Below are positions 1 to 8,245 of a stretch of 64,000 nt of DNA, one piece after another. The position numbers and the translations under genes were made by a program. This DNA is from Flavobacterium sp. Root186 (lineage in GTDB: Bacteria; Bacteroidota; Bacteroidia; Flavobacteriales; Flavobacteriaceae): positions 1,239 through 65,238 of the forward strand of contig NZ_LMHW01000003.1 in the NCBI RefSeq assembly GCF_001428525.1. The letters are read 5' to 3'. The notes below the pieces were generated by a model. It did no database searches, had not been told where the DNA came from, and saw only the letters and a list, made by a program, of their open reading frames with translations. Position 1 is the first letter of the stretch, and every line of letters begins with the position of its first letter.

Positions 1-834
1 TTACCGTTCCCGCAGTCACAGTTCCAGTACTTGCGTTATAACAAGCTATATCAGTTTTGAATGAAGCAGAAAGTGCTAAAGCGGCACTTGGCTGAGTAAT
101 CGTAACTGAATTTGATTGAGATGAACAATCATCAGAAACTGTTAATGTATAAGTTCCTGCCGGAAGATTGGATACAGAAGCTGTAGTTCCGACAACAGCG
201 TTTGAAGAGTTTGCCCATGAGTAAGTTACAGTTCCAACAGCATTACTTACCGTTCCCGCAGTTACCGTTCCAGTACTTGCGTTATAACAAGTTACATCAG
301 TTTTAGAAGAGTTTCCTAAAGCTAAAGATGCACTTGGCTGCGTAATAGTAACTGAATTTGATTGTGAAGAACAGCTGTCAGAAACTGTCAAAGTATAAGT
401 TCCTGCCGGAAGATTTGATACAGAAGTTGTAGTTCCCATAACAGCGTTTGAAGAGTTTGTCCATGAGTAATTTATAGTTCCAACAGCATTGGTTACCGCA
501 CCTGCATTCACAGTTCCAGTACTTTCTCCAAAACAAGAAACATCAGTTTTGGATGAAGCGGAAAGTGCTAAAGCGACACTTGGCTGGGTAATCGTAACGG
601 AATTTGATTGAGAAGAACAATCATCAGAAACCGTCAAAGTATAAGTTCCTGCCGGAAGATTTGATACAGAAGCTGTAGTTCCGACAACAGCGTTTGAAGA
701 GTTGATCCATGAATAAGTTACAGTTCCAACGGAATTGGTTACTGTTCCAGCATTCACAGTTCCAGTACTTTTTCCAAAACAAGAAACATCAGTTTTAGAA
801 GAAGCAGCAAGAACCAGCGGCGCACTAGGTTGTA
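1..834 (-). repeat. Tandem 246-bp coding repeats in the adhesin gene
   Basis: The anchor atcagtttt recurs with tcag at 51, 297, 543 and 789, an exact 246-base (82-codon) period. The units are near-identical at DNA level. Units 1 and 2 (left) share a CYNASTG variant; units 3 and 4 share a CFG-STG variant. This suggests homogenisation by recombination within pairs. The array continues past the left edge. Confidence 0.85.
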
Positions 835-2197
835 TTATTTCAACGGTCAAAATTCCTGTCGCACATCCATTATTATCTGTAGCTGTTACTTTATAAGTTC
901 CAAAACTTAAATTTGCTAAATCTTTTGTAGTAGCAAAATCAACATTATTTTTCGTCCATTTATAAGTATAAGGAGCTTGTCCGCCCGTAGGAGTGTTTAA
1001 GGTAATAGCCCCGTTACTTCCTCCAAAACAGGTTACATTTGTTTGCGATGCCAATGTTATAATTGGACAAGGCACATTAGTAGTAGGCGAAGTTATATTC
1101 TGAAATGTGGTGACACAAGCAGCATTTTGAAAATCTAGTCTTGATGTGCTTACTAATTGATTTCCGCAAGTATTTGGTTTTGGAGTTAATCGGTATTTTA
1201 AAGTGATAGTTTCTACATTCAAAAAGTCAATGTTCCAATTGATCTGTTGCCCCACAATTGTTACCGTACCTTTTGATGGTGTAACCGTTCCAATTATAAA
1301 ATTACTGTCAACGGTCTCTTTTTCAAAAGCTGTGGCGGGTATTTGTTTTGCAACCCAAGATAATTGAGTGAAAATCTGGCTATAAATCCCCGTTAAATCA
1401 GCTGCATTTTCTGTAAAAAAGGAACCTCCAGACTGAATCTGATTTAAGGCATATTGCGCATTAGTCTGTTCGCTGCCGGAAATAGCACCAAACAAACCAA
1501 CAGAAAAAATTTGATTATTATAGCTCGTACCAGAAACAGTCACCGTTTTTGCAGCCGTCGCAGCCGTTATAGCACTTTGAATACATGTTCCCTGCTGGCC
1601 ATCAGAGCAGCTTGAGCCATTGGTTCCTGTTGCGTTAGCAACTCCATCAGTTAATAAAACAATACTTCTGGCAGTGGCGCAGTCATAAGTAGCCCCGTCT
1701 AAAACTGTTTTTGCTTTTACAAGACCATCTTGGATATTAGTACTTCCATTTGCAGAAAGTCCATTAATAACAGATATTAAATCTGCCTGTCCTGAAGCAA
1801 GGGTTAAATTTCTTCGTATTGATGCTGTACTACCATAAGTTACAATAGCTACTCTGTTTTTGTTTGTTATATTATTTGCAGGTAAAAACATTTTGTTGAT
1901 AAAATCAATAGCAGCATCTTGCGCCCGGGATAATGGTTTAGGATTGCTCCCGTCTCCCATACTTCCTGATACGTCAATTACTAAAACAACTTCTAAAGGT
2001 CTTGCCACTGGATTTGATCCCTGAATTTTTAATTCGACATCTAATGCACCGCAGACTCCCGGAGCTACAGTTACAATTTTTGTTGGTGTAATGGTTTGTG
2101 CAAAGCCTATTATGGAAAAAAGTAAAAACAACAACAGATGATAAAATGTTTTGTTAATCTTTTTTGTAAACTTGAAAGAGTGTAAAGTTTTTTTCAT
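1..2197 (-). CDS. Secreted vWA-domain protein with SprB-type repeats, partial (3' end outside window)
   Basis: The frame is open from an ATG at 2197 to the left edge with no stop, giving 732 codons. An N-terminal signal peptide (hydrophobic core LLLFLLFSIIGFAQ, residues 21-34) is followed by a von Willebrand factor A domain. Its MIDAS motif DVSGS lies at residues 75-79, inside VVLVIDVSGSMGDG. After an Ig-like linker comes one SprB-type repeat (TNVTCFGGSNGAITL, then PYTYKW) and then four degenerate 82-residue units with the pattern STGTV, LPAGTYTLTVSD and SVTITQPS. SprB repeats are known from flavobacterial gliding adhesins exported by the type IX system. The C-terminal sorting domain would lie beyond the window. 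The most likely role is a cell-surface adhesin or matrix protein. It is preceded by a small secreted protein in the same orientation, with a 48-nt gap. The domain calls are fairly secure; the biological role is inferred. Confidence 0.85.
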   Translation of the reverse strand, partial: MKKTLHSFKFTKKINKTFYHLLLFLLFSIIGFAQTITPTKIVTVAPGVCGALDVELKIQGSNPVARPLEVVLVIDVSGSMGDGSNPKPLSRAQDAAIDFINKMFLPANNITNKNRVAIVTYGSTASIRRNLTLASGQADLISVINGLSANGSTNIQDGLVKAKTVLDGATYDCATARSIVLLTDGVANATGTNGSSCSDGQQGTCIQSAITAATAAKTVTVSGTSYNNQIFSVGLFGAISGSEQTNAQYALNQIQSGGSFFTENAADLTGIYSQIFTQLSWVAKQIPATAFEKETVDSNFIIGTVTPSKGTVTIVGQQINWNIDFLNVETITLKYRLTPKPNTCGNQLVSTSRLDFQNAACVTTFQNITSPTTNVPCPIITLASQTNVTCFGGSNGAITLNTPTGGQAPYTYKWTKNNVDFATTKDLANLSFGTYKVTATDNNGCATGILTVEIIQPSAPLVLAASSKTDVSCFGKSTGTVNAGTVTNSVGTVTYSWINSSNAVVGTTASVSNLPAGTYTLTVSDDCSSQSNSVTITQPSVALALSASSKTDVSCFGESTGTVNAGAVTNAVGTINYSWTNSSNAVMGTTTSVSNLPAGTYTLTVSDSCSSQSNSVTITQPSASLALGNSSKTDVTCYNASTGTVTAGTVSNAVGTVTYSWANSSNAVVGTTASVSNLPAGTYTLTVSDDCSSQSNSVTITQPSAALALSASFKTDIACYNASTGTVTAGTV

Positions 2198-2245
2198 TTT
2201 ATGCAAGTTTAAATTGAAAAACAGCTAAATATTTTTTCAGAATAT

Positions 2246-2797
2246 TTAATTTTCAGAAGGATTATTTACAATCGTATGTACCACAGTGTTAACTGTGTAG
2301 TTAGAGCAGTTTGTAGACACAGCGTTTATTTGCGTGCAATTCCATTTGTTAAATGACGTGCCTTGTGGAACTGTCAGATGAATTGAAAAAAATGCAGTTT
2401 GATGTGATGGAACTGTAATAGAAGTTATCGGAGATGAATCGTTATCCAAAAAAATACTATTTAGATTAACATTATCAGTGGTACTGGTTCCATCATTATT
2501 TGAGCAGTTAGAATTTACATTAAAGGCATTCAGATTGTAGATATCTGTCGAATTACCTTCATTAGTTAAAACAAGTGTAAAATAAGCACCATCTTCGCCA
2601 GCATTACTATAGTTTCTGTTTTTCTCAACTTCTAATGTCGTTTTACATGCACCCGACTGTGCAAATGAAATAGTAGAGATCAGGAAGAGCGTTAATGAAA
2701 AAATGCTTTTTTGAAAGATATTTTTAGATAGTAAAAAAATATACTTACAATTGCTCACAAATTTTACGGCTTTTTTAAGAGTAGATTTACTTTTCAT
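2246..2797 (-). CDS. Small secreted protein of unknown function upstream of the adhesin gene
   Basis: This 183-residue protein has a long basic N-terminus, then a hydrophobic stretch ending in a likely signal-peptidase site (STISFAQ-SG, around residue 47). The mature part is rich in Asn, Ser and Thr. It contains four widely spaced cysteines and alternating hydrophobic stretches that suggest a beta-sandwich of the DUF11 or Ig-like kind (FTLVLTNEGNSTDIYNL, IHLTVPQG). I do not recognise a named family. It lies 48 nt upstream of the vWA/SprB gene on the same strand and is probably cotranscribed, so a role in surface assembly or as a partner of the adhesin is possible but unproven. The start ATG at 2797 gives a sensible export signal. 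Confidence 0.7.
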   Translation of the reverse strand: MKSKSTLKKAVKFVSNCKYIFLLSKNIFQKSIFSLTLFLISTISFAQSGACKTTLEVEKNRNYSNAGEDGAYFTLVLTNEGNSTDIYNLNAFNVNSNCSNNDGTSTTDNVNLNSIFLDNDSSPITSITVPSHQTAFFSIHLTVPQGTSFNKWNCTQINAVSTNCSNYTVNTVVHTIVNNPSEN

Positions 2798-3293
2798 AAC
2801 TTAAAGAATTTAGTTGTGATATTCTTGAAATTTTAACATAATCAAAATTATATTAGAGTTTTTCTAATTGATTTTTTTTATCTGTAACTAACCTAAAAAC
2901 TCGTTTAACTACTCTTTTTTGATCAAAAATTGGCTCAAAAAAAGTTTTTTTTAACTTGTACGGTAAAAAATTATTACTGATTTTTCTTTCTTTTTTGATA
3001 AAAACTATATTACTTAGTCGATGTTAAATAGTTAATAATCAATTATTTGGTTAATTTATTGTCAATTTCAAAATGTCGACTAAATGCAGTTTTACTAGAC
3101 GAAGTACATTTTTTTAGAATCAGAAAAATCAAAAAAAATGGATTGTTAAAGTTTTGAAGATTATTAATTCTTGTTAAAATTTTTATTTAATGTTAACAGA
3201 AATAAAAAAAAGAGAAGTATTAAAATATCTTTTGTAAATTAGAACTTAAATAAAATCGCAGTCAATTTTTGCGTTTTTTTAAACCTCCTGTTT
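2798..3293. other. AT-rich intergenic region between divergent genes
   Basis: This 496-bp, very AT-rich stretch separates the minus-strand adhesin operon from the plus-strand polyphosphate operon, so it must hold both promoters. Long T and A tracts are present. A short inverted repeat TTAGTCGA occurs near 3017 and 3074-3081. I see no open frame with coding character and no RNA gene. Confidence 0.5.
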
Positions 3294-3779
3294 ATGAAAA
3301 ATTTAATTTTAATACGTCATGCTAAATCAAGCTGGGAAGCTCCTCTAAAAGATTTCGACAGACCTTTAATGAAGAGAGGGATTTTAGATGCTCATGAAGT
3401 TTCGATAAATATTTCAAAATATCTTCCTAAAACTTACATTATATGGAGCAGTACAGCCGCACGTGCTTCAGAAACAGCTTTAATTTTTGCACAAAACATT
3501 TCATACCCCATAGAAAGCATTATTTATAAAGACGATCTATATACTTTTGATGACAAACAACTCGAAAAAGTTATCAAATCATGTGATAATAGTTTAGAAA
3601 GCGTTATTCTTTTTGGACATAACGAGGCTATTACAAATTTTGTTAATAAATTTGGGGATGTTTTTATCGATAATGTCCCAACTTCAGGCTTTGTTTCATT
3701 GCAGTTTGATTCAGAAAGCTGGGATTCAATCAATAAAGGCAAAACCAATAAAACATTATTCCCCAAAGACCTAAAATAA
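3294..3779 (+). CDS. SixA-like histidine phosphatase
   Basis: This is a 161-residue member of the histidine phosphatase (phosphoglycerate mutase-like) superfamily. The N-terminal motif LILIRHAKSSW carries the catalytic His at residue 9. A second conserved His lies in ILFGHNEAITNF. Length and motif match the SixA branch, which removes phosphate from phosphohistidine proteins in E. coli. The substrate here is unknown. The gene ends 5 nt before ppk1, so the two are almost certainly cotranscribed. That places a phosphohistidine-type phosphatase next to polyphosphate kinase, an enzyme that itself works through a phosphohistidine. A functional link is an inference. Confidence 0.88.
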   Translation: MKNLILIRHAKSSWEAPLKDFDRPLMKRGILDAHEVSINISKYLPKTYIIWSSTAARASETALIFAQNISYPIESIIYKDDLYTFDDKQLEKVIKSCDNSLESVILFGHNEAITNFVNKFGDVFIDNVPTSGFVSLQFDSESWDSINKGKTNKTLFPKDLK

Positions 3780-3784
3780 ATCAA

Positions 3785-5863
3785 GTGTACGAACAGAAAT
3801 ATATCGATAGAGAGAAAAGTTGGTTAGCGTTTAATGCAAGAGTACTTCAGGAAGCCGCAGACAATACGGTTCCGCTTTTAGACAGATTGCGTTTTGTTGG
3901 AATTTTTTCAAACAATTTAGATGAGTTTTTTAGAGTTCGATATGCCGCAATTCGAAGATTGAGTCTTTCCGGAATTTCAGGCGAAAAATATTTAGGCGGA
4001 GTTTCTGCTCATCAATTAATTAAAGATATTACAGAAATTGTAATTCAGCAGCAATCAGAAAGCTTACGTATTCTGGGAAATATTGAAGCTGAACTTGAAG
4101 CAGAAAATATATTCATTATAAACGAAGATCAGATTACAGCAAAACAGGAATGTTTTCTAAAGGACTTTTTTATGCAAAAATTAAGTCCGGAGTTAGTGAC
4201 TATTATCTTAAATGACCTGGCTGTTTTTCCGGTTTTAAAAGATACTTTAGGATATTTAGCCGTTCGTCTCGAATTAAAAAATGATGAGGTTCGTTACGCT
4301 TTAATTGAAATTCCTAAAACTATAAACAGGTTTGTCGTACTTCCTTCTGAAGATGATAAACAATATGTGATTTTAATTGATGATGTTATTCGTTATAAAC
4401 TAAAAAACATCTTTAATATATTCGATTACAAAAGTGTTTCGGCACATATGATCAAAATTACACGTGATGCACAGTTAGATATCGACAGTGATTTGAGTAA
4501 AAGTATGCTTGAGAAAATTGCTACATCTGTAAAAGACCGCCGTATAGGAGAACCGGTTCGTTTTATTTATGACAGTTTGATTGAAGAGGATACGCTGCGT
4601 TTCTTTTTAGATAAAATGAAAATCGTAGAAACAGATAGTATAATTCCCGGAGGAAGATATCATAACCGACGTGATTATATGGATTTTCCAAACTTAGGCC
4701 GTTACGATTTACTTTATAAACCAAATGAACCTTTACCGGTTCCGGGTTTAAGTCTTGACGGAAGTATTCTGGAAAAAATAAATAAAAAAGATTACCTGTT
4801 ACATGCTCCATATCAGTCATTTTCGTATTTGACGAAATTTTTGCGAGAAGCCGCTTTAGATCCAAAAGTGACAAGTATAAAAATTACTTTATACCGTTTA
4901 GCGAAGAACTCACAAATTATTAGTTCATTGATTAATGCCGCTAAAAACGGAAAAAAAGTAGTCGTTCAAATTGAACTTCAGGCACGTTTTGACGAAGCTT
5001 CGAATATTTCGTATGCAGAGCAGATGCAGACCGAAGGAATTGAACTTATTTTCGGGATAAAAGGTCTTAAAGTACACAGTAAAATATGTGTAATCGAAAG
5101 AACCGAAGATGGAAAAAATCGTCGTTACGGATTTATTTCAACAGGGAATTTTAATGAAGCAACAGCTAAAATTTATACTGATGTAACACTTTTTACATGT
5201 CATCAGGGAATTTTAAAAGATATTTCAAAAATATTCGAATTCTTTGATATCAATTACAGAATTCACAGATACAAGCACTTAATAGTTTCGCCGCATTATA
5301 CAAGAACAAAATTTATAAAACTGATAGATCGTGAAATTCTCCACGCATTAGCCGGAAGAAAAACATTTATCAAATTAAAAATGAATAGTTTATCTGATTT
5401 TAAAATGATCGATAAATTATATGAAGCAAGTAATGCCGGAGTTAAAATTCAGTTGAATGTAAGAGGGATCTGCTGTCTGATTCCGGGAATTCCGGGAATG
5501 AGCGAAAATATTGAAGCCATAAGTATTGTCGATAATTATCTGGAACATACGAGAGTTTACATTTTTGGAAACGCAGGTCTAAACGAAGTATACATTTCTT
5601 CAGCTGATTTCATGACCCGAAACCTTGACGGAAGAGTAGAAGTAACCTGTCCGGTTTATGATCACGAAATCAAAAAAGAACTAATTGACAATTTCAATAT
5701 TGCCTGGAAAGGAAACGTAAAAGTAAGATATCATTCCTATAAATTAGATAATAAATATAAGCCTAGAAATCATCATGCCCCATTTAGAGCACAATTTGAA
5801 ACCTATAGATATTATCAAAATAAAATTGCGGTACAAGAAGAGGTTCCTCAAAAAGTCGACTAA
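3785..5863 (+). CDS. ppk1: Polyphosphate kinase 1
   Basis: This 692-residue protein is full length for PPK1, which reversibly polymerises the gamma-phosphate of ATP into polyphosphate. The N-terminal motif YIDREKSWLAFNARVL and FSNNLDEFFRVRYA are typical. The PLD-like catalytic half contains the autophosphorylated His at residue 431 (GLKVHSKICVIER) followed by STGNFNEATAKIYTD. The start is GTG at 3785: there is no in-frame ATG near the conserved N-terminus, and this codon gives the usual family start. It follows the SixA-like gene by 5 nt and precedes ppx by 37 nt, forming a synthesis/degradation operon. The protein is expected in the cytoplasm or at the membrane. Confidence 0.97.
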   Translation: MYEQKYIDREKSWLAFNARVLQEAADNTVPLLDRLRFVGIFSNNLDEFFRVRYAAIRRLSLSGISGEKYLGGVSAHQLIKDITEIVIQQQSESLRILGNIEAELEAENIFIINEDQITAKQECFLKDFFMQKLSPELVTIILNDLAVFPVLKDTLGYLAVRLELKNDEVRYALIEIPKTINRFVVLPSEDDKQYVILIDDVIRYKLKNIFNIFDYKSVSAHMIKITRDAQLDIDSDLSKSMLEKIATSVKDRRIGEPVRFIYDSLIEEDTLRFFLDKMKIVETDSIIPGGRYHNRRDYMDFPNLGRYDLLYKPNEPLPVPGLSLDGSILEKINKKDYLLHAPYQSFSYLTKFLREAALDPKVTSIKITLYRLAKNSQIISSLINAAKNGKKVVVQIELQARFDEASNISYAEQMQTEGIELIFGIKGLKVHSKICVIERTEDGKNRRYGFISTGNFNEATAKIYTDVTLFTCHQGILKDISKIFEFFDINYRIHRYKHLIVSPHYTRTKFIKLIDREILHALAGRKTFIKLKMNSLSDFKMIDKLYEASNAGVKIQLNVRGICCLIPGIPGMSENIEAISIVDNYLEHTRVYIFGNAGLNEVYISSADFMTRNLDGRVEVTCPVYDHEIKKELIDNFNIAWKGNVKVRYHSYKLDNKYKPRNHHAPFRAQFETYRYYQNKIAVQEEVPQKVD

Positions 5864-5900
5864 ATAATTTAAAATTCAATTACAAAATCATAGAGTGAGC

Positions 5901-6791
5901 ATGATTAATATAAAGAAATTTGCAGCAATAGATATTGGGTCAAATGCCATGAGGCTTCTGATATCGAATGTTGTAGAACAAGATGGAAAAGAACCACAGT
6001 TTAACAAAAGTTCACTTGTTCGTGTGCCAATTCGTTTGGGACAAGATGCTTTTACAGTAGGAGAGATTTCACAAGAAAATATAGATCGAATGGTTGATGC
6101 CATGAAAGCATTTAACCTTTTGATGAAAGTACATAAAGTAGAACGTTATATGGCATTTGCAACCTCTGCAATGCGTGAAGCTTATAATGCCAAAGAAGTT
6201 GTGGCTTTAATCAAGAAAAAAGCCGACATTAAAATCGAAATTATTGATGGTAAAAAAGAGGCAGCAATTATTGCTTCTACAGATTTACATCATTTACTAA
6301 AAACTGATGAAACCTATCTGTTTGTTGATGTTGGAGGTGGAAGTACCGAATTTACTTTGTTCTCTGACGGAAAAATGATCAATTCAAGATCCTTTAAGGC
6401 CGGAACTGTTCGTTTACTAAATAATATGGTTCACGATGTTGTTTGGGATGAAATTGAAAAATGGATTAAAATCAATACAGCAGATTATGAGGAAGTTACA
6501 TTGATTGGTTCTGGAGGAAACATCAATAAGTTGTTTAAAATGTCCGGAAAACAACAAGAAAAACCACTTTCATACATTTACATCAATTCACAATATGCCT
6601 TTTTAAATTCATTGACTTACGAGCAAAGAATTGCCGAATTAGGCTTAAACTCTGACCGTGCCGACGTTATTATCCACGCAACACGCATTTATTTAAATGC
6701 AATGAAATGGAGCGGAGCTCGCCAGATTTATGTTCCAAAAATTGGACTTTCTGATGGAATTGTAAAAGCAATGTATTACGGTAAAATTTAA
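5901..6791 (+). CDS. Ppx/GppA family exopolyphosphatase
   Basis: This is a 296-residue ASKHA-fold phosphatase that releases phosphate from polyphosphate ends or acts on pppGpp. The phosphate-binding motifs are AAIDIGSNAMRLLI near the N-terminus and FVDVGGGSTEFTLF near residue 143. It is the short form without the C-terminal HD domain of E. coli Ppx, as is usual in this phylum. A GTG at 5895 is in frame two codons upstream, but I prefer the ATG at 5901, which lies directly before the conserved sequence INIKKFAAIDIG. As the third gene of the sixA-ppk1-ppx cluster, a polyphosphate-turnover role is most likely. Confidence 0.93.
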   Translation: MINIKKFAAIDIGSNAMRLLISNVVEQDGKEPQFNKSSLVRVPIRLGQDAFTVGEISQENIDRMVDAMKAFNLLMKVHKVERYMAFATSAMREAYNAKEVVALIKKKADIKIEIIDGKKEAAIIASTDLHHLLKTDETYLFVDVGGGSTEFTLFSDGKMINSRSFKAGTVRLLNNMVHDVVWDEIEKWIKINTADYEEVTLIGSGGNINKLFKMSGKQQEKPLSYIYINSQYAFLNSLTYEQRIAELGLNSDRADVIIHATRIYLNAMKWSGARQIYVPKIGLSDGIVKAMYYGKI

Positions 6792-6852
6792 CATTCAAAC
6801 ATAAACGAAATATTTTTTTGCAACGACTCGAAACGATAGCGAACAGATGCAG

Positions 6853-6923
6853 CAATTCACGAATAAGCACGAATTTTTTATGTCTCGTGCAGGATAATAA
6901 TTCGGGGAAATTTGTGAAATTCG
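6853..6923. repeat. Decayed copy of the ACACGAATT-type dispersed repeat
   Basis: The segment has aattcacgaat-aagcacgaattttt on the left and gaaatttgtgaaattcg on the right. It is a degenerate inverted arrangement of the same element that is intact at 8152-8234 and present again at 24951-25023. It fills the gap between ppx and the Crp/Fnr gene. Confidence 0.6.
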
Positions 6924-6950
6924 GGACAATGTTTTTTAAATTAATTTATA

Positions 6951-7532
6951 ATGAGAGCTGTTTTCCAGTCTATTCAGGATTTCTCTGAAGATGAATTATC
7001 ACTTCTGGATGATTTAATAACTTTTCGTACACTGAAAAAAGGAGAGCTTTTGTTGAGTGAGAATCAGGTTTGCAATGAAATTGTATTTATAAAGAAAGGA
7101 ATTTTACGTTCCTTTTTTTTAAACCATAAAGGTGATGAAATAACCAATTGTTTTGCTTTCGAAAATGAATTCATGGCGTCATTCGCCAGTTTTATAACAG
7201 AAGAAAAAGCAGAAGAAAGCATTCAGGCTTTAGCCGAAACGGAGCTGCAGATTTTAGATCGCAAAGGTTTAGAAAAACTCTATCAATCAGGTTTTAACTG
7301 GCAGGAAACAGGAAGAAAGCTGACAGAATTAGAGTTTGTAAATTTGCATAAAAGAATGGTTTCTTTTCAGAAATTATCCGGAGCCCAGCGTTATGAAGAG
7401 CTTTATCAAAATCATCAAAAATATATTCAATTAATTCCGTTACAATATTTAGCATCTTATTTAGGAATTACGCCAAGACATTTAAGCCGAATCAGAAAAG
7501 TGGCTTTTCAGGACATTTGTCCAGTAAAATAA
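6951..7532 (+). CDS. Crp/Fnr-family transcriptional regulator
   Basis: This 193-residue protein has an N-terminal cyclic-nucleotide-binding-like beta-roll (residues 15-110, with GELLLSENQVCNEIVFIKKGILRSFF). A C-terminal winged helix follows, with the helix-turn-helix LQYLASYLGITPRHLSRIRK. It belongs to the short, non-canonical Crp/Fnr class abundant in Bacteroidota. I see no cysteine cluster for an iron-sulfur centre, and the phosphate-binding cassette of true cAMP receptors is not evident, so the ligand is unknown. The neighbouring oxidoreductase gene starts 34 nt downstream. A dyad that may be the operator lies inside the last codons of this gene. It is paralogous to the regulator at 48401-48997, whose target neighbourhood is similarly arranged. 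Confidence 0.9.
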   Translation: MRAVFQSIQDFSEDELSLLDDLITFRTLKKGELLLSENQVCNEIVFIKKGILRSFFLNHKGDEITNCFAFENEFMASFASFITEEKAEESIQALAETELQILDRKGLEKLYQSGFNWQETGRKLTELEFVNLHKRMVSFQKLSGAQRYEELYQNHQKYIQLIPLQYLASYLGITPRHLSRIRKVAFQDICPVK

Positions 7533-7553
7533 ATAATCCGAATAGTATTTTTG
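7511..7553 (+). promoter_or_regulatory. Dyad GGACA-TT-TGTCC plus TAnnTTTG box before the oxidoreductase gene
   Basis: A perfect 5-2-5 dyad at 7511-7522 lies inside the 3' end of the regulator gene. The promoter box TATTTTTG at 7546-7553 matches the Bacteroidota -7 consensus TAnnTTTG. If transcription starts a few bases after the box, the dyad centre falls near -41.5, the position of class II Crp/Fnr activator sites. The ACATTTGT core is exactly 33 bases before the box, the same spacing as at 49009/49042. Confidence 0.55.
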
Positions 7554-7566
7554 AAAAAAGATTGAT

Positions 7567-8145
7567 ATGAAAAAAATACTGATTATAAACGGACACCCCA
7601 ATCCCGACAGCTTTAATTTTGCAATTGCTAATGAATATCAAAAAGGAGCACTTGCTTCTGGAGCGATGGTAGAAACAATTACAATTTCCTCTCTAAATTT
7701 TAGTCCGAATTTGAAATTCGGTTACCAAAAACGAACAGAATTAGAACCGGATTTATTAGAATCCTGGGAAAAAATCAAACGAGCCGATCATTTGGTTTGG
7801 ATACACCCCGTTTGGTGGGGCGGTCTTCCGGCAATAACAAAAGGATTTATAGATCGGTTATTTTTGCCCGGCATGGCTTTTCAATATAGAGAAAATTCAG
7901 TTTGGTGGGATAAATTACTCAAAGGTAAAACAGCACATATTATTACAACCCTTGATCAGCCAAGCTGGTATTACAGCTTGTTTTTTGGAAGACCAAGTGT
8001 GAATCAATTAAAAAAATCAACTTTAGAATTCTGTGGCGTAAAACCCGTAAAAGTAAGTTACATTGGAATCATAAAAGGCTCTCACGATCTCCAAAGAGCA
8101 AAATGGCTCGAAAAAATCTACAATTTAGGATTGAAAAATAAATAA
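7567..8145 (+). CDS. NAD(P)H-dependent oxidoreductase, flavodoxin fold (quinone reductase type)
   Basis: This 192-residue protein is of the flavodoxin-like NAD(P)H quinone reductase family. Its N-terminal nucleotide-flavin loop reads ILIINGHPNPDSFNFAIA. The segment HLVWIHPVWWGGLPAITKGFIDRLF forms the FAD-binding loop typical of MdaB and Kef-associated oxidoreductases. These enzymes reduce quinones or electrophiles by two electrons in the cytosol. No Kef transporter gene is nearby. The gene follows the Crp/Fnr regulator with a 34-nt gap that contains its own promoter box, suggesting a regulator-target pair. The 5' leader would be only about ten bases. Confidence 0.88.
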   Translation: MKKILIINGHPNPDSFNFAIANEYQKGALASGAMVETITISSLNFSPNLKFGYQKRTELEPDLLESWEKIKRADHLVWIHPVWWGGLPAITKGFIDRLFLPGMAFQYRENSVWWDKLLKGKTAHIITTLDQPSWYYSLFFGRPSVNQLKKSTLEFCGVKPVKVSYIGIIKGSHDLQRAKWLEKIYNLGLKNK

Positions 8146-8151
8146 ATTTTT

Positions 8152-8234
8152 GCCACTAATTACACGAATTTCCACGAATTATTTTTTACGATTTCAACAT
8201 AAAGAAATTAGTAAGAATTCGTGTAATTAGTGGC
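8152..8234. repeat. Dispersed repeat with perfect 19-bp inverted ends
   Basis: The arms are 8152-8170 (GCCACTAATTACACGAATT) and 8216-8234, which is its exact reverse complement. They enclose 45 bases that include a second, internal cacgaatt. It sits between two convergent genes and could also act as a bidirectional terminator. Related copies occur at 6853-6923 and 24951-25023. Confidence 0.85.
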
Positions 8235-8245
8235 TTAAAAAAATA

